DNA of 64,000 nucleotides from Parus major. Taxonomy: Eukaryota > Chordata > Aves > Passeriformes > Paridae. The stretch covers positions 31,088,896 to 31,152,895 of the forward strand of contig NC_031799.1 in assembly GCF_001522545.3 (NCBI RefSeq). The letters are read 5' to 3'. Positions within the stretch are counted from its first letter, which is position 1. Each line of letters opens with the position of its first letter. This document shows, one piece after another, positions 1 to 12,040 of the stretch. The position numbers were made by a program, and so were the translations under genes. The notes under the pieces are model-generated. The model searched no databases, had not been told where the DNA came from, and saw only the letters and a program-made list of their open reading frames with translations.

Positions 1-827
1 GTTTTGTTGAATTTTGTTTTGTTCATGGAATTCACTGATACTGCTGGTGCATTTCAGAGGTTAACCAATAGAGGTAATGCTGGTGCATTTCAGAGGTAAA
101 CCTTAAGGTTTCTATCAACTGGCAAACTTGGCCAGTTCAGGCCTTTGCTGTACTACATATCATTAATGTAAAGCAATGTGTTTAGACTGTGATCAGTGTT
201 AAGCCTGATTGTTACTGAAGATCCTTGAGAGGGTCTAGACGATAAGTAAACTTGTCCTGGATGTTAAGGATTAGGTGCTCATGCAGTGGTTAAATGTATT
301 TTAGTCAGTATTCTACTTTTGATACTCTTTCTTCTAGAAATGATAATGAAGGTTTGTTTTCGGATTTTTCTGCAGTGTCTATGATACGGGGCTGAGAAAG
401 AATATCTGTGTGTTGTTTTTTAACTTGTGTTTTGCTTGAACATGAGTTCAGTTTTTTTTGAAGTGGAAAGAATTGTTGAAATAGCTTCCTCGAAGGTCAC
501 AAAGTGTTTTGTCTTAGGACAACCTCTTCAGACAACATTTTTCTATTTTTTATTTTGAGTGTAAAATTACTCACAAACAATCTGTCATTTGCAGTTAAGG
601 AGGAAAAAAAACACCAGCTGAAGTGCACAAGCTGGCCTGTGCCCTATCAGGTTTTATGAGAGTCAGGAGATGAGTATTTTAAGTCAGTCTGTCCCATTAA
701 GACAGACAGGAATCCTGTTCTTTGAAGACTGCTTTGTAGTAGTTTGTGTCATTTAAAAGTATGAAATTCTTGAAATTCGACATGGAAATTGTTGAATGAA
801 ATTTTGTCTTGTGTTTCTACCCTTCAG
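1..827 (+). other. SNAPC3: SNAPC3 intron (partial)
   Basis: Intronic sequence entering from the left edge. An 18-bp direct repeat (43-60 and 79-96, period 36, identical) is the only structure noted. No coding match was seen. Confidence 0.7.
43..96. repeat. short direct repeat, period 36
   Basis: The same 18 bases, starting gctggtgcatttcag, occur at 43-60 and 79-96, separated by 18 bases. Local duplication in an intron. Confidence 0.7.
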
Positions 828-912
828 AATTAGAAAGAAGGCCTTAGAAAGGAGAGAAGAAACAATTATTGTGGATCGGGCTTGCAGACAAGAAACTCTT
901 ACCTATGAGATG
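828..912 (+). CDS. SNAPC3: SNAPC3 coding exon (local exon A)
   Basis: The acceptor is cccttcag at 820-827 and the donor is ATG|gtaagt at 913. The first base completes a codon from the upstream exon outside the window. It reads [20 protein letters not shown] and then QETLTYEM. It ends in phase 0. Confidence 0.93.
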
Positions 913-3900
913 GTAAGTTGCCTGTCATCTTATAGGTAGTCAAGACATCCAAAATCCAACTTCTGGTTGCTTTTTATTCACCACTATGAAATGTATCCTG
1001 TAAATGTTTGCAGATACAAATTTGTAAGTAGTAATTAAGGATAAAGACATTTTATAGAAAGATAGGACAGGAAGTCTGCTCTTTCTGTTAATACTCGATG
1101 TATTTAAGAAGCAACTCCAGCTCGTTACCACTAGATGACTGCTTTTTTTAAGTGCTGTGAACTTAAAGCTAGACATAGAGCTAGACAAAATGTGTGATGG
1201 CTTTGCTCCTGGAGTCCAGTGTTGGAAACTATGCTTCAGTGCATGAATGATTATTAGCTAGTTTCAGTAGGGCTGAAAGAAGGGACGGTAGCAGCACAGT
1301 GGTGGTAAATTCCTAATTCTGAGCTTCATAACCCAAGTTTTTCAGCCATTTTGAACTGCCAGGAACCAAGAGTGTAGTCATCAGCCCCTCCAGTAAGTCT
1401 TACTGGAATTTTTTAACTATGCTTAATACATTTTTTTAATGATTTCTTGACAACCATTGAAGTCTTAAACAACAAAACCTCAATTCATAAATGTTCATAG
1501 AATCATTAAGGTTAAAAGACCTTTAGGATTGTTGACCCCAACCATTTCTTTAACACTGCCACATCTACCACTAAACTGTGTCCCTAAGCACCACATATAC
1601 ACATTCTTTGAACTCTTTCAGGGACATTGAAGTGTTGGAGTATATGGCTTGAAGAAGCCATGAACTGCTGTAAAAATTAGGAACAGAAGTATAGTGAGGA
1701 AAGAACCTCATGTGACTACTAGACTTGGTTTTCCCCTTGAGGTTTCCTGGTCTGTCGTGAGTTATCATGTTTCAGCTGCTCAGAGACCTAGGCACATTTT
1801 GTAAACAACATGATGCAACTAAGAGTTCCAGTCTGCTGGACTCTTAGCCTGGGGATTATCTGAGAAAATATTAGCAACAGAAACTTTCATAAAGGGATTC
1901 AATGAGTGGTGTCCTACTGCTGTCTCTGAAGAATGAGCACATGGTCATTCATTGCATTCTTTGAGCAAGCTGTATCAGAGCTGTGATTCTGTGGTTGGGA
2001 CCATGATGCCTTCATACAGGAGGAGAGCAGTAAGAAACTGCTCAAGGAATGTGTCACATGAAGAAGGCTGATGCAAGGCAGAGAGCACAAATATATCTGA
2101 GTCTCACAGGACTACAAGTTCCCATTACTGAATCTGAGGAATACTCCATGCTGGTGGGAGGTGTTTGTGCAGGCAGTATTCTTTCTTGATTTGTTGGAAA
2201 GGGAGGAAACTGCCACAGAAAAGTATTCTCCCTCATTCTCACTGCTGGGCTGTGTCTTAAATACAAAGCAGGATGGAAATGTAGGAATGCATTTACTTAT
2301 TTTATAAAACACAGTCCTGTGGCAAGGGCAGTGCTGGGTTTTGGGTTTGGATTTTGGAGAAATTGTAGCCTCCAGCTATGTCTAGCTTCCCTAATAAGAG
2401 CAAGTGTTGCACTGACTGTAATTTTCCTGTATTTCATTTTGTGTATATTTTCTAGGCTAGTGGTTCCCAAGTTAAGGGTTGCAATCCCCTTTTATATATG
2501 AAAGCATTCAAAGAGCATTTCAAAGCCTTAAGTGGTGAAAGTTGGTAGCAGCTGGGTTCCGTGAAGGCAGAATGACAGCAGCCTCTAATTCCTTTATGTG
2601 GGCCTGTCAATAGCGAAGGAGCAGCCAGCTGTCTTGTAACAAAGCTGAGAAATGAAGGAGCATGCTTGAAATCAATAATTGGAGAAGTTTCTCACCTTTC
2701 TACCTTGAAGGAAGTAGTCCTTTTTCAATTCAGAAGGTTACATGAAGTCAAAAATGAGTTAGCATTTCTCAGACTGTCATGCAGGGTTTATTTTACATAT
2801 ATGTGTGTGTGTGTGTGTGTATGTGTATATATATGTATATGGTTGCCAATATAATGCATACACGCGTGTGTGTGTTTGTATGTTTTTCCAGGAGTCACTT
2901 GCGACTGGAAAGAGGCCAGACAATCCAACAGATCTAATTGAGGAGGGAGAACTACTTTTAACCCTGAACATCTTTTATCCTGTTATATTTCAGAAGGTTG
3001 GTATGAAATTCTCTGGGTTGGATTCTGAGTCTTTCCTATTCAGGTGCTCTCCCAAGCTGCTAAAATCAGTGAGTCTACTGAAGACTTTATAAACTCTTCA
3101 ACTCTGCTAATTTCATAAGGCTCTTGCAGCATCTAGCTTTCATTCAGTTAATGGTTTACATAACAAAACTCATACAATAATTATTCAGTTGTTAATTTAT
3201 TTTACAGAAAGCTCAAAGCCTGAAACTAAATACATGAAAATTAAGGTACTCTTTCTGGATTTGGTATAAGTGAGGTCAGACTTTCTGTCTTTTCTGCACT
3301 TTCTGATGGAGAATGTAACTTTTGAGTTTCTGAACAAAACTATTAAGTGTCAGTCATAAGAGAGGCCGTGGCAAGATGCTCTTCAGAGAAGCGATAAGCC
3401 AGATGCTGCCAGTAAAGACCTTAAGCTGTCAAATGAAGAGCAGTGCTGATGCTGGCAGTTATAATTTATCTGAAGTTTGTATGCTGTGTTCTTTGTAGCA
3501 TAAGGATCACAAACCCTACCAAACAGTCCTTGTATTGGGCAGCCAGAAGCTCACTGAGCTGAGAGACTCGATTTCCTGCGTCAGTGACCTCCAGATAGGT
3601 GGTGAGTTCAGCAGTCAGCCAGATCAAGCACCAGAGCACATCAGCAAGGTAAAACTTCCTATGTGGAACCTTCTACATGTGTAGGAGTCTTGAAAACAGA
3701 GAGGGAGGCAGAGAGTTTTGTCTTGTTGTTTTGTCTTCAGCACTAAATTCAGCTCCATTGGTTCTGCCTGTTGGTTGCACTGCAAGTAAATACCTCATAG
3801 TGGCATTACCAAGATGATCTGTTTTGTGCAATATCAAGAAAAACATCATTATTGCTACTGCTAGGAAGTTTCTACACAAGCAGTGAGTTTTGTATTGATG

Positions 3901-6900
3901 TATTCCTGTGGACTGATTTTATTTTGTGCTGAAACACCAGAGGTAATAGCTTAATCCCACTAATAATGATAAGATAGACCATCCCACTGTGCTTTGTTGT
4001 TTGCAACTGGATCCTGATCAAACGTAGGGATGAAGATTATTTTTCTCTTCCAAAGTTGCTACATGTTTTCTGCATAAGAACAAAACAAGTCATCTAGTTG
4101 AAAAAACTGAAATTGAATCACTTCTATCATACATTGTATGACATATAATATATGTCATATCACAGAATGGTTGAGGTTGAAAGAGACTTGTGGAGGTCAT
4201 CTGGTCTACTCCCTCTGCTCAAGCAAGGCCACCTACAGCTGGTTGTCCATGACCATGTCCAGACATTTTTTGTATGTCTCCAAGAATGGATGTTGCACAG
4301 TGTCCCTGGACAATCTGTGTCAGTGTTCAGTCACCTGTGTCAGTAAAGAAGTGTTTCTTGAGGTTCAGGGGAACTGCATATGTTTCAGTTTGTGCTTATT
4401 GACCCTGAACCTCTCACTCAAAATGAGCCTGGCTCCATCCTCCTTGCACCCTCCTTAGAGGTATTGTGTATGTTAATAAGATTCCCCTACCTGAGCTTTC
4501 TCTTCAGAGTTCTAGCTCACAGGCTCTCTCAGCCACTCATTTTAGGAGAGATGCTGCAGTCCCTTCATCTTCATGGCCCTTGTGGTATTCTTTCTCCAAT
4601 ATGTCCATGTCTCTCTTATACTGAGCATCCAAGAACTGAAGACAGGATTTAGGTGTGGCCTCCCTAGTTCTGTGGAGTACTGAAGGATCACCTCCCTTAA
4701 ACTGCTGGTGGTATTTTATCTAATGCAGTGCAGGATCCCATCAGCTCCATCTGCTGTCTTTGCTGCAAGGACATGGTGTTGCCTCACGTTCAATTTGGGA
4801 TCTGCCAGGATCCCCAGGTTCTTTTTGCCTAACTGCTGTCCAGCTGAGTGGCTCTCAGCATACAGTGGAGCACCAGCTTGTTTATCCCCAGGGGCAAGAC
4901 CTTGCAATTCTCCTTGCTTAACCTCACCAAGTTCTTGTTGGCCCATTACTCTGGGCTGTTAAGATTCGTTTGGCAACAGGATCATCTGGTGGATCAGCCA
5001 CCAGGCTGATCAGAAGTAACAGGCAGAAGTGAATCAAAGAGTCTGAATGCAAAACACATTCCTACCACTGTGTCTTCATGCAGGTCATCTGAGAAGTCCT
5101 GTCTTTGGTCCCAGTGTCTTCTTTACCTGTGTTTTGACAGCCTAGAGTTAATAGCTCAAAGAGACCTCTTGTCACAAGTGAGCATCCCCAGAGTGGTCTG
5201 GTGATGGAGAGTGCCCGGTTGTCCATGGTTTTCTTATTTAGAATAAATAGGGAAAATCTATATTGAGTCCTTGAAGAGTGGCCAAGGGAGAAAAGGAGGC
5301 TCAAGAGAGACATTATCACTCTCTACAGCTATCTGAAAGGAGGGTGAGGCAAGTATAGCCAGGTATGGGGCCAGTTCTCCTGGGTAACAAGAAACAGGAT
5401 TAGAGGAAACAGCCTCCAATTGCACCAAAGAAGGTTTAGATTGGATATTAGGAAATATTTCTTCACGACTAGGATGCTCAGACATTGGAACAAGCTACCC
5501 AGGGAAATTGTGGCATCATCAGCTATTAAAGTGTTCAAAAATGTGTGGATGTTGCACCTGGGACATAGTTTAGTGGTGAACATGGCAGTGCTAGGTTAAT
5601 GGTTGTACTTGATGATCTTAAAGGTTTTTTACAACCTTAATAATTCTATGATTCTATTCCAATGACTTCCTGAGGCCTCAGCATGCATGGTAGCTGCTTT
5701 GGAAGACAAATGCTTTCACTGTGAATTGCCCCTTCCTCTTTCCCTCCCGCTCTTACTGCTGAGCACAGCACCATGTGATGTGGGATGTTCTTTTTGGGTC
5801 CGTTTGTGTCAGCTGTACCAGCTACATTTCCTCTCAGCCTCTCACCCAGCCCCAGCCCACTGGTCTTGGGTAGACTTGGAGAGACAGGCTTGAAGCTGTG
5901 CAAGCACTGCTCAGCAGTAGCCAAAACACTGGTGTATTATCAACTCCCCCTCATCAAAAATGCAGAGCATGCACAGGGGCTGCTGTGAAGCAAGTTAACT
6001 CCATACCAAGTTAACTCTGTGCATTTGATCGGAGCACAAAGTGCTTCTTACTGAAATGAGAGAATAATTGAAGCCTTGTCCCCTGCACGCATGCTGACAT
6101 ATGCACAGCTACACTTGATAGTACTTCCTGGTCACATCTGTATAAAAGGTGACAGGCAATTCTGGAAGGTCCAATCACCTCACTTCTAGGGTCTCACAAG
6201 AAAATCTATCATCCTTCAAAATTATTCCTTAATTACAAAGCTTATGTGATAACATGTAGACAGTCCATTTGTAACGTTCTCTTCCATCAAAGAAAATTAA
6301 CAATTTATGGCATTCATACCCGCAGTGCAAGAGTCACCAGATGCCAACTGAACTCCACAAGCTGAGCTAAACATTGACTTCCCATCACTATGTTCTCTGA
6401 ACCATATCTCCAAGTGCCACATTCATACACCTTTACAACATTCCCAGGAATGGTGATTTCACCAGTTCCTTGAGCAGCTTATTCCACTGCCTGACCATCA
6501 TCTGCTGATGGGAAATAGGGAATAAGTCTCCTTTTTTTTTTTTTTTTACTTTGTTTCTGCATGCAGCCTTTGCTTTTTCTCATTAAACTGCCTTTATCTG
6601 AACCCATGAGCTTGCCTGTGTTACTTTGTTTGCCCAGTGCTGTTAAGAAAGAGGAGTGAGAGAGCAGCTGGATAGGTGTCTGGTAGCCATCCAAAGTAAA
6701 CACACTGCATCTTGCTAATTTTTAAAAATATTATTCTTTTTTAAAGTCAGTGCCTTGGAATTGCAGAATTTGTGCAGTGATACCTGTGTTCTGTGTTTTT
6801 GAAGAAGTCCGTAACTGCTATGATGGGGACAGAAATAAGAGAAGAGCATTAAAGTAACCTGTAATGCCTTGAGAACAATATCAGCACAGTAGCTGTGTAG

Positions 6901-9900
6901 TTTGCAGTCATATGATATGAGCCTAGCTGTCACATCAGCATCTACAATCAAAGCAGAACTTTTCTTTGACACCTATAGAATGAGCTCTCTTAATATACTT
7001 TAGATACTTAAAATGCTTGGATTTTTGGCATGTTCTTTTTTAAGGTATTTATTCTTTCATACCACTAATGGAGACCTCTCTCTGTCTCTCAGGATCTCTA
7101 CAAATCTGCCTTCTTCTATTTTGAAGGCATCTTCTATAATGATAAAAGATACCCAGAGTGCAGAGATCTGAGCAGGTACAGTATTTGGAAAACCTTAAGG
7201 AACATAAAATTTGTTTTATTTTGTTTATGACTTGTGGTGTGACAGATACTGGAATATCTAGGGTATTAAGCTGGAATGGACTTTTCCTACTGTTTTTCCA
7301 TGATTAATTGTTTTTTACAGAGAAGTTTAACTTTACTTGCTCTACTTCTTCCTTCCATTCACTTCCCTTTTGAAAGGAGTATGAACGCATTAACCCATTT
7401 AACCTGAAAATCCTTTTTTGCTCTGTTGAGATGGAATTTCTGTGTAAAGTGACAGGTGCCATTTTGTACTGGGTTTTTAAGTACCTACTTCTTGTGATGG
7501 CAATCAAAAGACTTGCCTGTGAGGTAGAAAATGGGTCAGAAAGACAACAAGCTCAGCTGTGTGGCAGTGGTTGTTCTGCTCAGTCTTGAATGCCTTCATG
7601 GTAAAGTCAACATGGAGTCTGTATGACTGATCAGAAAGGAAATCTGATATTTTAAGAAAGTATGGTCTTGCTGATACACTAGTGAGATTTAGGAGAGCAA
7701 AATGTTTAAAATGGCTGGTATGGAAGAGCTGACCCCGTTGGACCCTGTTGTTCTGCCAGACTTTGATATGATTCAGGGAAATTAATATTTTACTTCTTGT
7801 GTCTGTCAACAGCAATGGTCTTCACAGATAGGCTTGTCATAGGATACACAGCTTGCAGAGTTAAATGTGTTGTGTGTAGGAGTGTGCTGAAAAGCCAAAA
7901 AGAAATTTACAGTGGCCAGTGCCCTTCCAGTGCTAAATTTTGGAAATGTAACTGCACCTGTCAGCTTTGTATTTCTCCTTGAAAAAATAAAATTAAAAAA
8001 AAAAAGCTTTTTAATTCTTAGAAATGAAGTCATTGACCAAGGGGGCAAAATGACCTGCTAGTAACTTGAATTATTGGACTAGTTAAGAAGTATTGTGCTG
8101 CGAACAGTCTGACCTGGATGGGTGCCATCAGGAGCATACACTGACTGAAACTCCTCAGCAAGCTGCCTGGTGAGGAATGAAAGGCAGATGTTCCACAAGA
8201 ACAGTGAACAGTTCTACAGTGTTGTAGTAGTGCTGTATCTCACCTTAAATTATTACCAAATGTTTTGAACCGTTTTAATTTCCGTCATTTAACCATGTCT
8301 CAGTGAAGAGCTTTGCATGTCCCCAGGGCATCTTTTTCTCTGCATTCACAGTTCATACCTTTGCTGATGGCCTTTCTGTTTTCAGGACAATTATAGAGTG
8401 GTCAGAATCTCATGACAGAGGCTATGAGAATCTTCGGTCTGTTAAGATGGAGGATTATGTTTTTAATGATTTATACCTCAAAATTGGCTTTCCATACCTT
8501 TACTGCCACCAAGGGAACTGTGAACACATCATTATAATCACAGATATAAGGTACGTTACTATTCTTTATAAGAATAAGGGAGTCCTTAGGCAAATGAAAG
8601 TAAGCCTTCTCTGGATAAACTTCAGATATTAAATGCTGAATGTTTGTTAGACTGACTTACTTGTTTTCAAATTATTCTGCTGCCTTCTGCAGAGCTTAAG
8701 TTTTTCTTTCATATACATGGGAGTATCTGAAGGAAGGAGAGTAATCTTCCTTGCTTTTTGTTTTTGTTTTTGCCAATGTGTGACAGATTTACATACTGAT
8801 TCTGGAGTACCAGAGAGCAGAATGTTGTAGGCAGTGACTAGACTCAACTGGTCTGTTAGTTTGAACTTGAAGCTAAGGAGCAGGAGCTGAAAAGAGAATA
8901 GAGGAGTGGAAATAGTGGGTTGAGGTGGATAGGGCAGGAAGAGACTGAGAGGGTGATAGTACTGTGAGGTGGCAGCCACATCAACCATAGAACTGTTGTG
9001 TAGATTTTGCTCATTGCAAAAAAAGAGAGAGCACTCCTGTGGTTGTCTTGTAGTGGGTGACAGGTCATTTTCTGTTCCCAGGAGCCTGATGTATCAAAGT
9101 ATTGATAATACATGGTGCTTTCCGAAGGGAACATAACCCAGATAAAAGCATAGATGTTGCGCATAGATGATCTGAGCATTCACTTGACAAAAGTTTGTTA
9201 GTCTGTATAGGAGATAAAAGCTTTAAAAAGACCACAGAAAGGAGATAGTCTGAAGACTTCTGAGTTACTGCATAAGCTGAATTTACTTGTGACCATAAAA
9301 TCCACATATGGTGCAACTAACAGTCTATATCCAGATCTTAATCTGTGTTAAGAAATGTTAAGCAGAAGTCTAATCATAGTTTGCATGAGACTTTAAATTA
9401 TACCTTATTTTCAATGTCCATGTTTATGTTCAGATAAATTTCAATATGACAATATCTTTATTGTATGTGTTATGTTTATTTATTTCCCTCAAGGCTTGTT
9501 CATCATGATGATTGTCTGGATAGAACTTTATATCCCTTGCTGGTCAAGAAACATTGGCTATGTACCAGAAAATGCTTTGTGTGCAACATGTATACAGCAA
9601 GGTATGCTACATTCTTGGTGCTATTGTCATCTTAGTTAAGTCTTTCTAGGTGTTGCTACAAACTCCAAAAACAATAGTAAAAATCGAAGCTCTGTATATT
9701 TTTCATAATAATAATAATAGTCTTCGCTCTTCAAGCAGTTGACCTCTCTCTAAAAGGCTTCCTGCAGGTAGTGTTCATCTGGAATCGATTCAGGAGTTTC
9801 AAAAGAACTAAATAAGTAAGAGATTAATTATTTGGCTCATGTTCTTTTGCGTATCTAGAGCTTAGCTATCTTATCAATTACTTTTGGAAATCCTGCTTTT

Positions 9901-11448
9901 GGGGGGAAAATGCTGCATTTTTGTCCTTTGCAAGATAAGTGTTTCAAATTCATTTACCAGAATTCATGGAGCGCATTTGTTTAATCTAGCATCTACAAAG
10001 GTATAGATCTGTCCAACTCTAATATAATAAAACCTAGAGCTTTTTAAAAGGCATTTAACTTTCCCCACAGGAAACTCCTAACCTCTGCCTGAAAACTGTG
10101 TGCTATGCAGCTATTCTTGAAGTAACTCTTTGTGATTTTCTGCATTTAAAGGAGAATTTTCTAAAATATTAATTTGGTGCTCTTTATTCACTTTAGTGGT
10201 GTTAATTTAGATACAAGACACACTTCCAATAAAGAGTAGAAATTTCTCTAAAAAGTAGGCTAGGCTCTCTGATTTTATAGATCTGAATGATTTATTTGCA
10301 AAAACACTGGTTTTCTTTTTTTTCCCCCCTCAGGACAGCTTACGCTCTCAGCCTCTGACACGAGCAACTGTGTCTTTGTTGTCTTGCTTGTTTGGCCTTA
10401 GACTTCTCTGGAATCAGGCAAAGAGCCAATTCCCCTTGAGATGGGAGTCCATCCTAGTGCTCCTAGCAGAGCCCTGAGGATGCCTTCACAAGGACCTATA
10501 ATCTCTGAAACATTTGGCCATAAGGGGAGGTGGAGCCAAAGGGTCAATATGGGGGAAAGATGGGATGGGGAGGGCATTACCAGAGGTGATGTAAATGCAT
10601 TAAATTAAAACCAGGATTAAGCACTAAGCTTAAGTGGGGGCATACTAAACCATAGACAGCAGAGCTGCTTTGGCTGGCTGTCCAGTATGTTCTAATCTTT
10701 GCAGATAGCATCTGTAATCAAGGGAGGCCTTCAGCTGTTGTGGCCTCTTGAGTGCTATCATAAATTAATTACTCAGTGACATAGCAGGCCCTTTTTGTAC
10801 TTGTTGTGTTCATGTTAACTTCAGTGCTTGCTGGAGTGTGCTGCAATCCTCACCTTATCCTGTCTGCATCATTTGGGTCCTGCTTTTATACTCCTAAATG
10901 GTTTTGATTACTCAGAGGAACTTGGGTCAGTACACATCTGCTCCATTTCACAGTTTCTTGCATTAAGGGAAAAAATTATTTATCTTTTATGACTTAGATG
11001 GCCACAGGGTGGACAGACGATTCCTGTTATTTTTTTTATGCACTGTACCAGCTACACAGGTTTGAGGAGTTTCTCCGGAAGTGCTGCTGTAGCTGCTGGG
11101 ATTGACACAGAAGGAGTGTGGAGTTTGAAAATGAGCTGTATGTGTGGGATGGGAGATATGCAATATAGGTAGTACCTTGTGTATATAAAATTATTACTGA
11201 TGTTTGTTGCTGCCATTCCCAGTCCTGAGTAAAATGTTGAGATGTTTGCCACAAGTGTGTTGCACTGGAAAAAAAACCACTTGTGTTTTGTAACCTGCAG
11301 GTGGGTAACCAACAGAGACAGTCTGGCACCAGAGGATCCTTGTTTCTTCTGTGATGTCTGTTTTCGGATGCTCCATTACGATGCAGAAGGCAATAAACTG
11401 GGGGAGTTTCTTGCATATCCTTACGTTGATCCTGGGATTTTCAACTGA
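828..11448 (+). CDS. SNAPC3: SNAPC3, 3' part (SNAP50 subunit of snRNA-activating complex)
   Basis: Seven spliced exons (828-912, 2892-2996, 3499-3648, 7093-7175, 8386-8550, 9494-9601, 11301-11448) join in frame to give 280 residues and a TGA stop. The product matches the SNAPC3/SNAP50 family. That subunit of the nuclear SNAPc complex binds the proximal sequence element of snRNA promoters and supports both RNA polymerase II and III transcription. The conserved C-terminal cysteine/histidine region is visible in local numbering: C181-H182...C186-E-H188, C203, H216, C223-x-x-C226, then C246-x-x-C249-x-x-C252 and H257. The family is about 410 residues in mammals, so roughly 130 N-terminal residues lie left of the window. 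C219 (tgt) lies where I recall tryptophan in human; that comparison is from memory. The gene runs tail to tail with PSIP1. Confidence 0.96.
1497..1700 (-). mobile_element. CR1 LINE 3' fragment
   Basis: It begins atagaatcattaaggtt and continues with the degenerate text typical of an avian CR1 3' end read in reverse (a ccaacc block and a 'ctttcagggac' block). It is old and diverged, and the right boundary is approximate. Confidence 0.6.
2802..2882. repeat. compound TG/TA microsatellite at a 3' splice site
   Basis: (TG) repeats at 2,802-2,820, then alternating TA/TG to about 2,841, then cacgcgtgtgtgtg at 2,861 onwards, reaching to within 10 bases of the SNAPC3 exon at 2,892. Alternating purine-pyrimidine throughout. 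Confidence 0.9.
2892..2996 (+). CDS. SNAPC3: SNAPC3 coding exon (local exon B)
   Basis: The exon has 105 nt, exactly 35 codons, in phase 0 at both ends, so skipping it would keep the reading frame. It encodes [20 protein letters not shown] and then [15 protein letters not shown]. The acceptor is tgtttttccag, directly preceded by a TG/TA microsatellite. The donor AAG|gttggt is weak. A gtatga four bases further on competes but would shift the frame. The chosen end is supported by protein continuity into the next exon (FQK then HKDHKPYQT). Confidence 0.92.
3499..3648 (+). CDS. SNAPC3: SNAPC3 coding exon (local exon C)
   Basis: The acceptor is ttctttgtag and the donor is AAG|gtaaaa. It has 150 nt (50 codons), phase 0. 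It encodes [20 protein letters not shown], continues [16 protein letters not shown], and ends [10 protein letters not shown]. This is the highly conserved core of the SNAP50 family. Confidence 0.95.
4150..4965 (-). mobile_element. CR1 LINE fragment (antisense to SNAPC3)
   Basis: Starts with cacagaatggttgaggttg, the reverse complement of the CR1 3' end. It continues through the 'ctggttgtccatgaccatgtcc' and 'gcttattgaccctgaacc' blocks of CR1 to about 4,965. The open frames here are by-products of the repeat. Confidence 0.8.
5255..5658 (+). mobile_element. CR1 LINE 3' end
   Basis: Sense CR1 3' region. It contains the 'ggtttagattggatattagg' block, 'ttcttcacga', 'gatgatcttaaaggt', and ends in the diagnostic short repeat attctatgattctatt. 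It is 5'-truncated, as is usual for CR1. Confidence 0.85.
6330..6535 (-). mobile_element. CR1 LINE fragment
   Basis: Reverse-orientation CR1 text, with 'atctccaagtgccacattc' and 'caggaatggtgatttcacc' followed by 'ttccttgagcagcttattcc'. It is diverged and ends at a T-rich run (6,531-6,548). Confidence 0.65.
6549..6705 (+). mobile_element. endogenous retroviral LTR fragment (3' part)
   Basis: The block 'cctttgctttttctcattaa' followed by actgcctttatct, and later gaggagtgagagagcagctg, parallels the 3' part of the LTR at 22,304-22,885 (which has 'cttttgctttccccattaac'). The 5' part is missing. An old truncated copy of the same LTR family. Confidence 0.65.
7093..7175 (+). CDS. SNAPC3: SNAPC3 coding exon (local exon D)
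   Basis: The acceptor is ctgtctctcag and the donor is AGCAG|gtacag. It has 83 nt. It encodes [20 protein letters not shown] and then PECRDLS, and ends with two bases of an Arg codon. Confidence 0.95.
8386..8550 (+). CDS. SNAPC3: SNAPC3 coding exon (local exon E)
   Basis: The acceptor is tgttttcag and the donor is ATAAG|gtacgt. It has 165 nt. It encodes [19 protein letters not shown], continues [20 protein letters not shown] and ends EHIIIITDI. It carries the first Cys/His group (CHQGNCEH). Confidence 0.95.
9494..9601 (+). CDS. SNAPC3: SNAPC3 coding exon (local exon F)
   Basis: The acceptor is tccctcaag and the donor is GCAAG|gtatgc. It has 108 nt. It encodes [20 protein letters not shown] and then [15 protein letters not shown]. 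It carries a CxxC pair of the C-terminal zinc-binding region. Confidence 0.95.
9602..11300 (+). other. SNAPC3: SNAPC3 last intron
   Basis: Includes an (ATA)n-like run near 9,704-9,719. Nothing else was recognised. The same holds for the shorter introns 7,176-8,385 and 8,551-9,493. Confidence 0.65.
11301..11448 (+). CDS. SNAPC3: SNAPC3 terminal coding exon (local exon G)
   Basis: The acceptor is aacctgcag. It encodes [20 protein letters not shown] and then [10 protein letters not shown]...YVDPGIFN, with a TGA stop at 11,446-11,448. It carries the CxxCxxC cluster and the strongly conserved C-terminus of the family. Confidence 0.96.
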
Positions 11449-12040
11449 AACTGACTTGTGCCAGGATTAATTCAGTGAATGACATTGTTGAATCTGTTAC
11501 TCTGGCCGTTAAAACCACTGGAAAGCTTGAGGTTTGAGCATACTGTGGGGTCTTAGGTTAGGCTTGTAATCATCTCCCATGAGCTGGAAGGAGTCCTTTG
11601 CACTTGAAGTCTATCTCGTGTGTTTTTCTGAGTAAGTATGATTTTATAGATATGTTGGCATGGAAAAATATTGTACACTTTTACAACATACAGTAGTTTG
11701 GATGCTATGGACTGTAAAATGTGGATGTTTGAGAGTGCCTGGCAAAAGAAACTATGATTTTGAGAAGCTCTATGTATCCAAGGCTCTGTAAACATCTGAG
11801 CATGAGAACATGATTTGTATTTATCTTACCTTAAAAACTTAGGCAAGTGCCATATTTGAACAAGGGTGGATGGTACTGAATTTGTAGGGAGGAGAATGCT
11901 TTCTGAGAGAGAAGCTCAGAATGCTGGAACTCTTCAGTCTTTCCTACAAATGAAAGCTAAAGCTCGCATCTGAAGGCTTCTGCTGTCCCTGGTTTCTGAC
12001 TCTGAGGACTGATTCAATAAAGAGGAAACTACATTTCACC
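11449..12040 (+). other. SNAPC3: SNAPC3 3' UTR
   Basis: Untranslated sequence after the TGA. A canonical AATAAA lies at 12,016-12,021, so cleavage would be expected about 15-25 bases later. Weaker variants further on (AATTAAA near 12,174, ATTAAA near 12,249) could give longer transcripts. The exact end is inferred. Confidence 0.6.
12016..12021 (+). terminator. SNAPC3: polyadenylation signal of SNAPC3
   Basis: Canonical AATAAA hexamer 568 bases after the stop codon. It is the first canonical hexamer in the 3' UTR. Confidence 0.65.

Larger units (their letters stand above)
913..2891 (+). other. SNAPC3: SNAPC3 intron
   Basis: Contains the CR1 fragment near 1,497 and the microsatellite at its 3' end. 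Nothing coding was recognised in 1,701-2,800. Confidence 0.7.
3649..7092 (+). other. SNAPC3: SNAPC3 intron
   Basis: Largest SNAPC3 intron in view. It holds three CR1 fragments and one LTR remnant. The rest (3,700-4,140; 5,660-6,320; 6,710-7,080) shows no recognisable feature. Confidence 0.7.
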
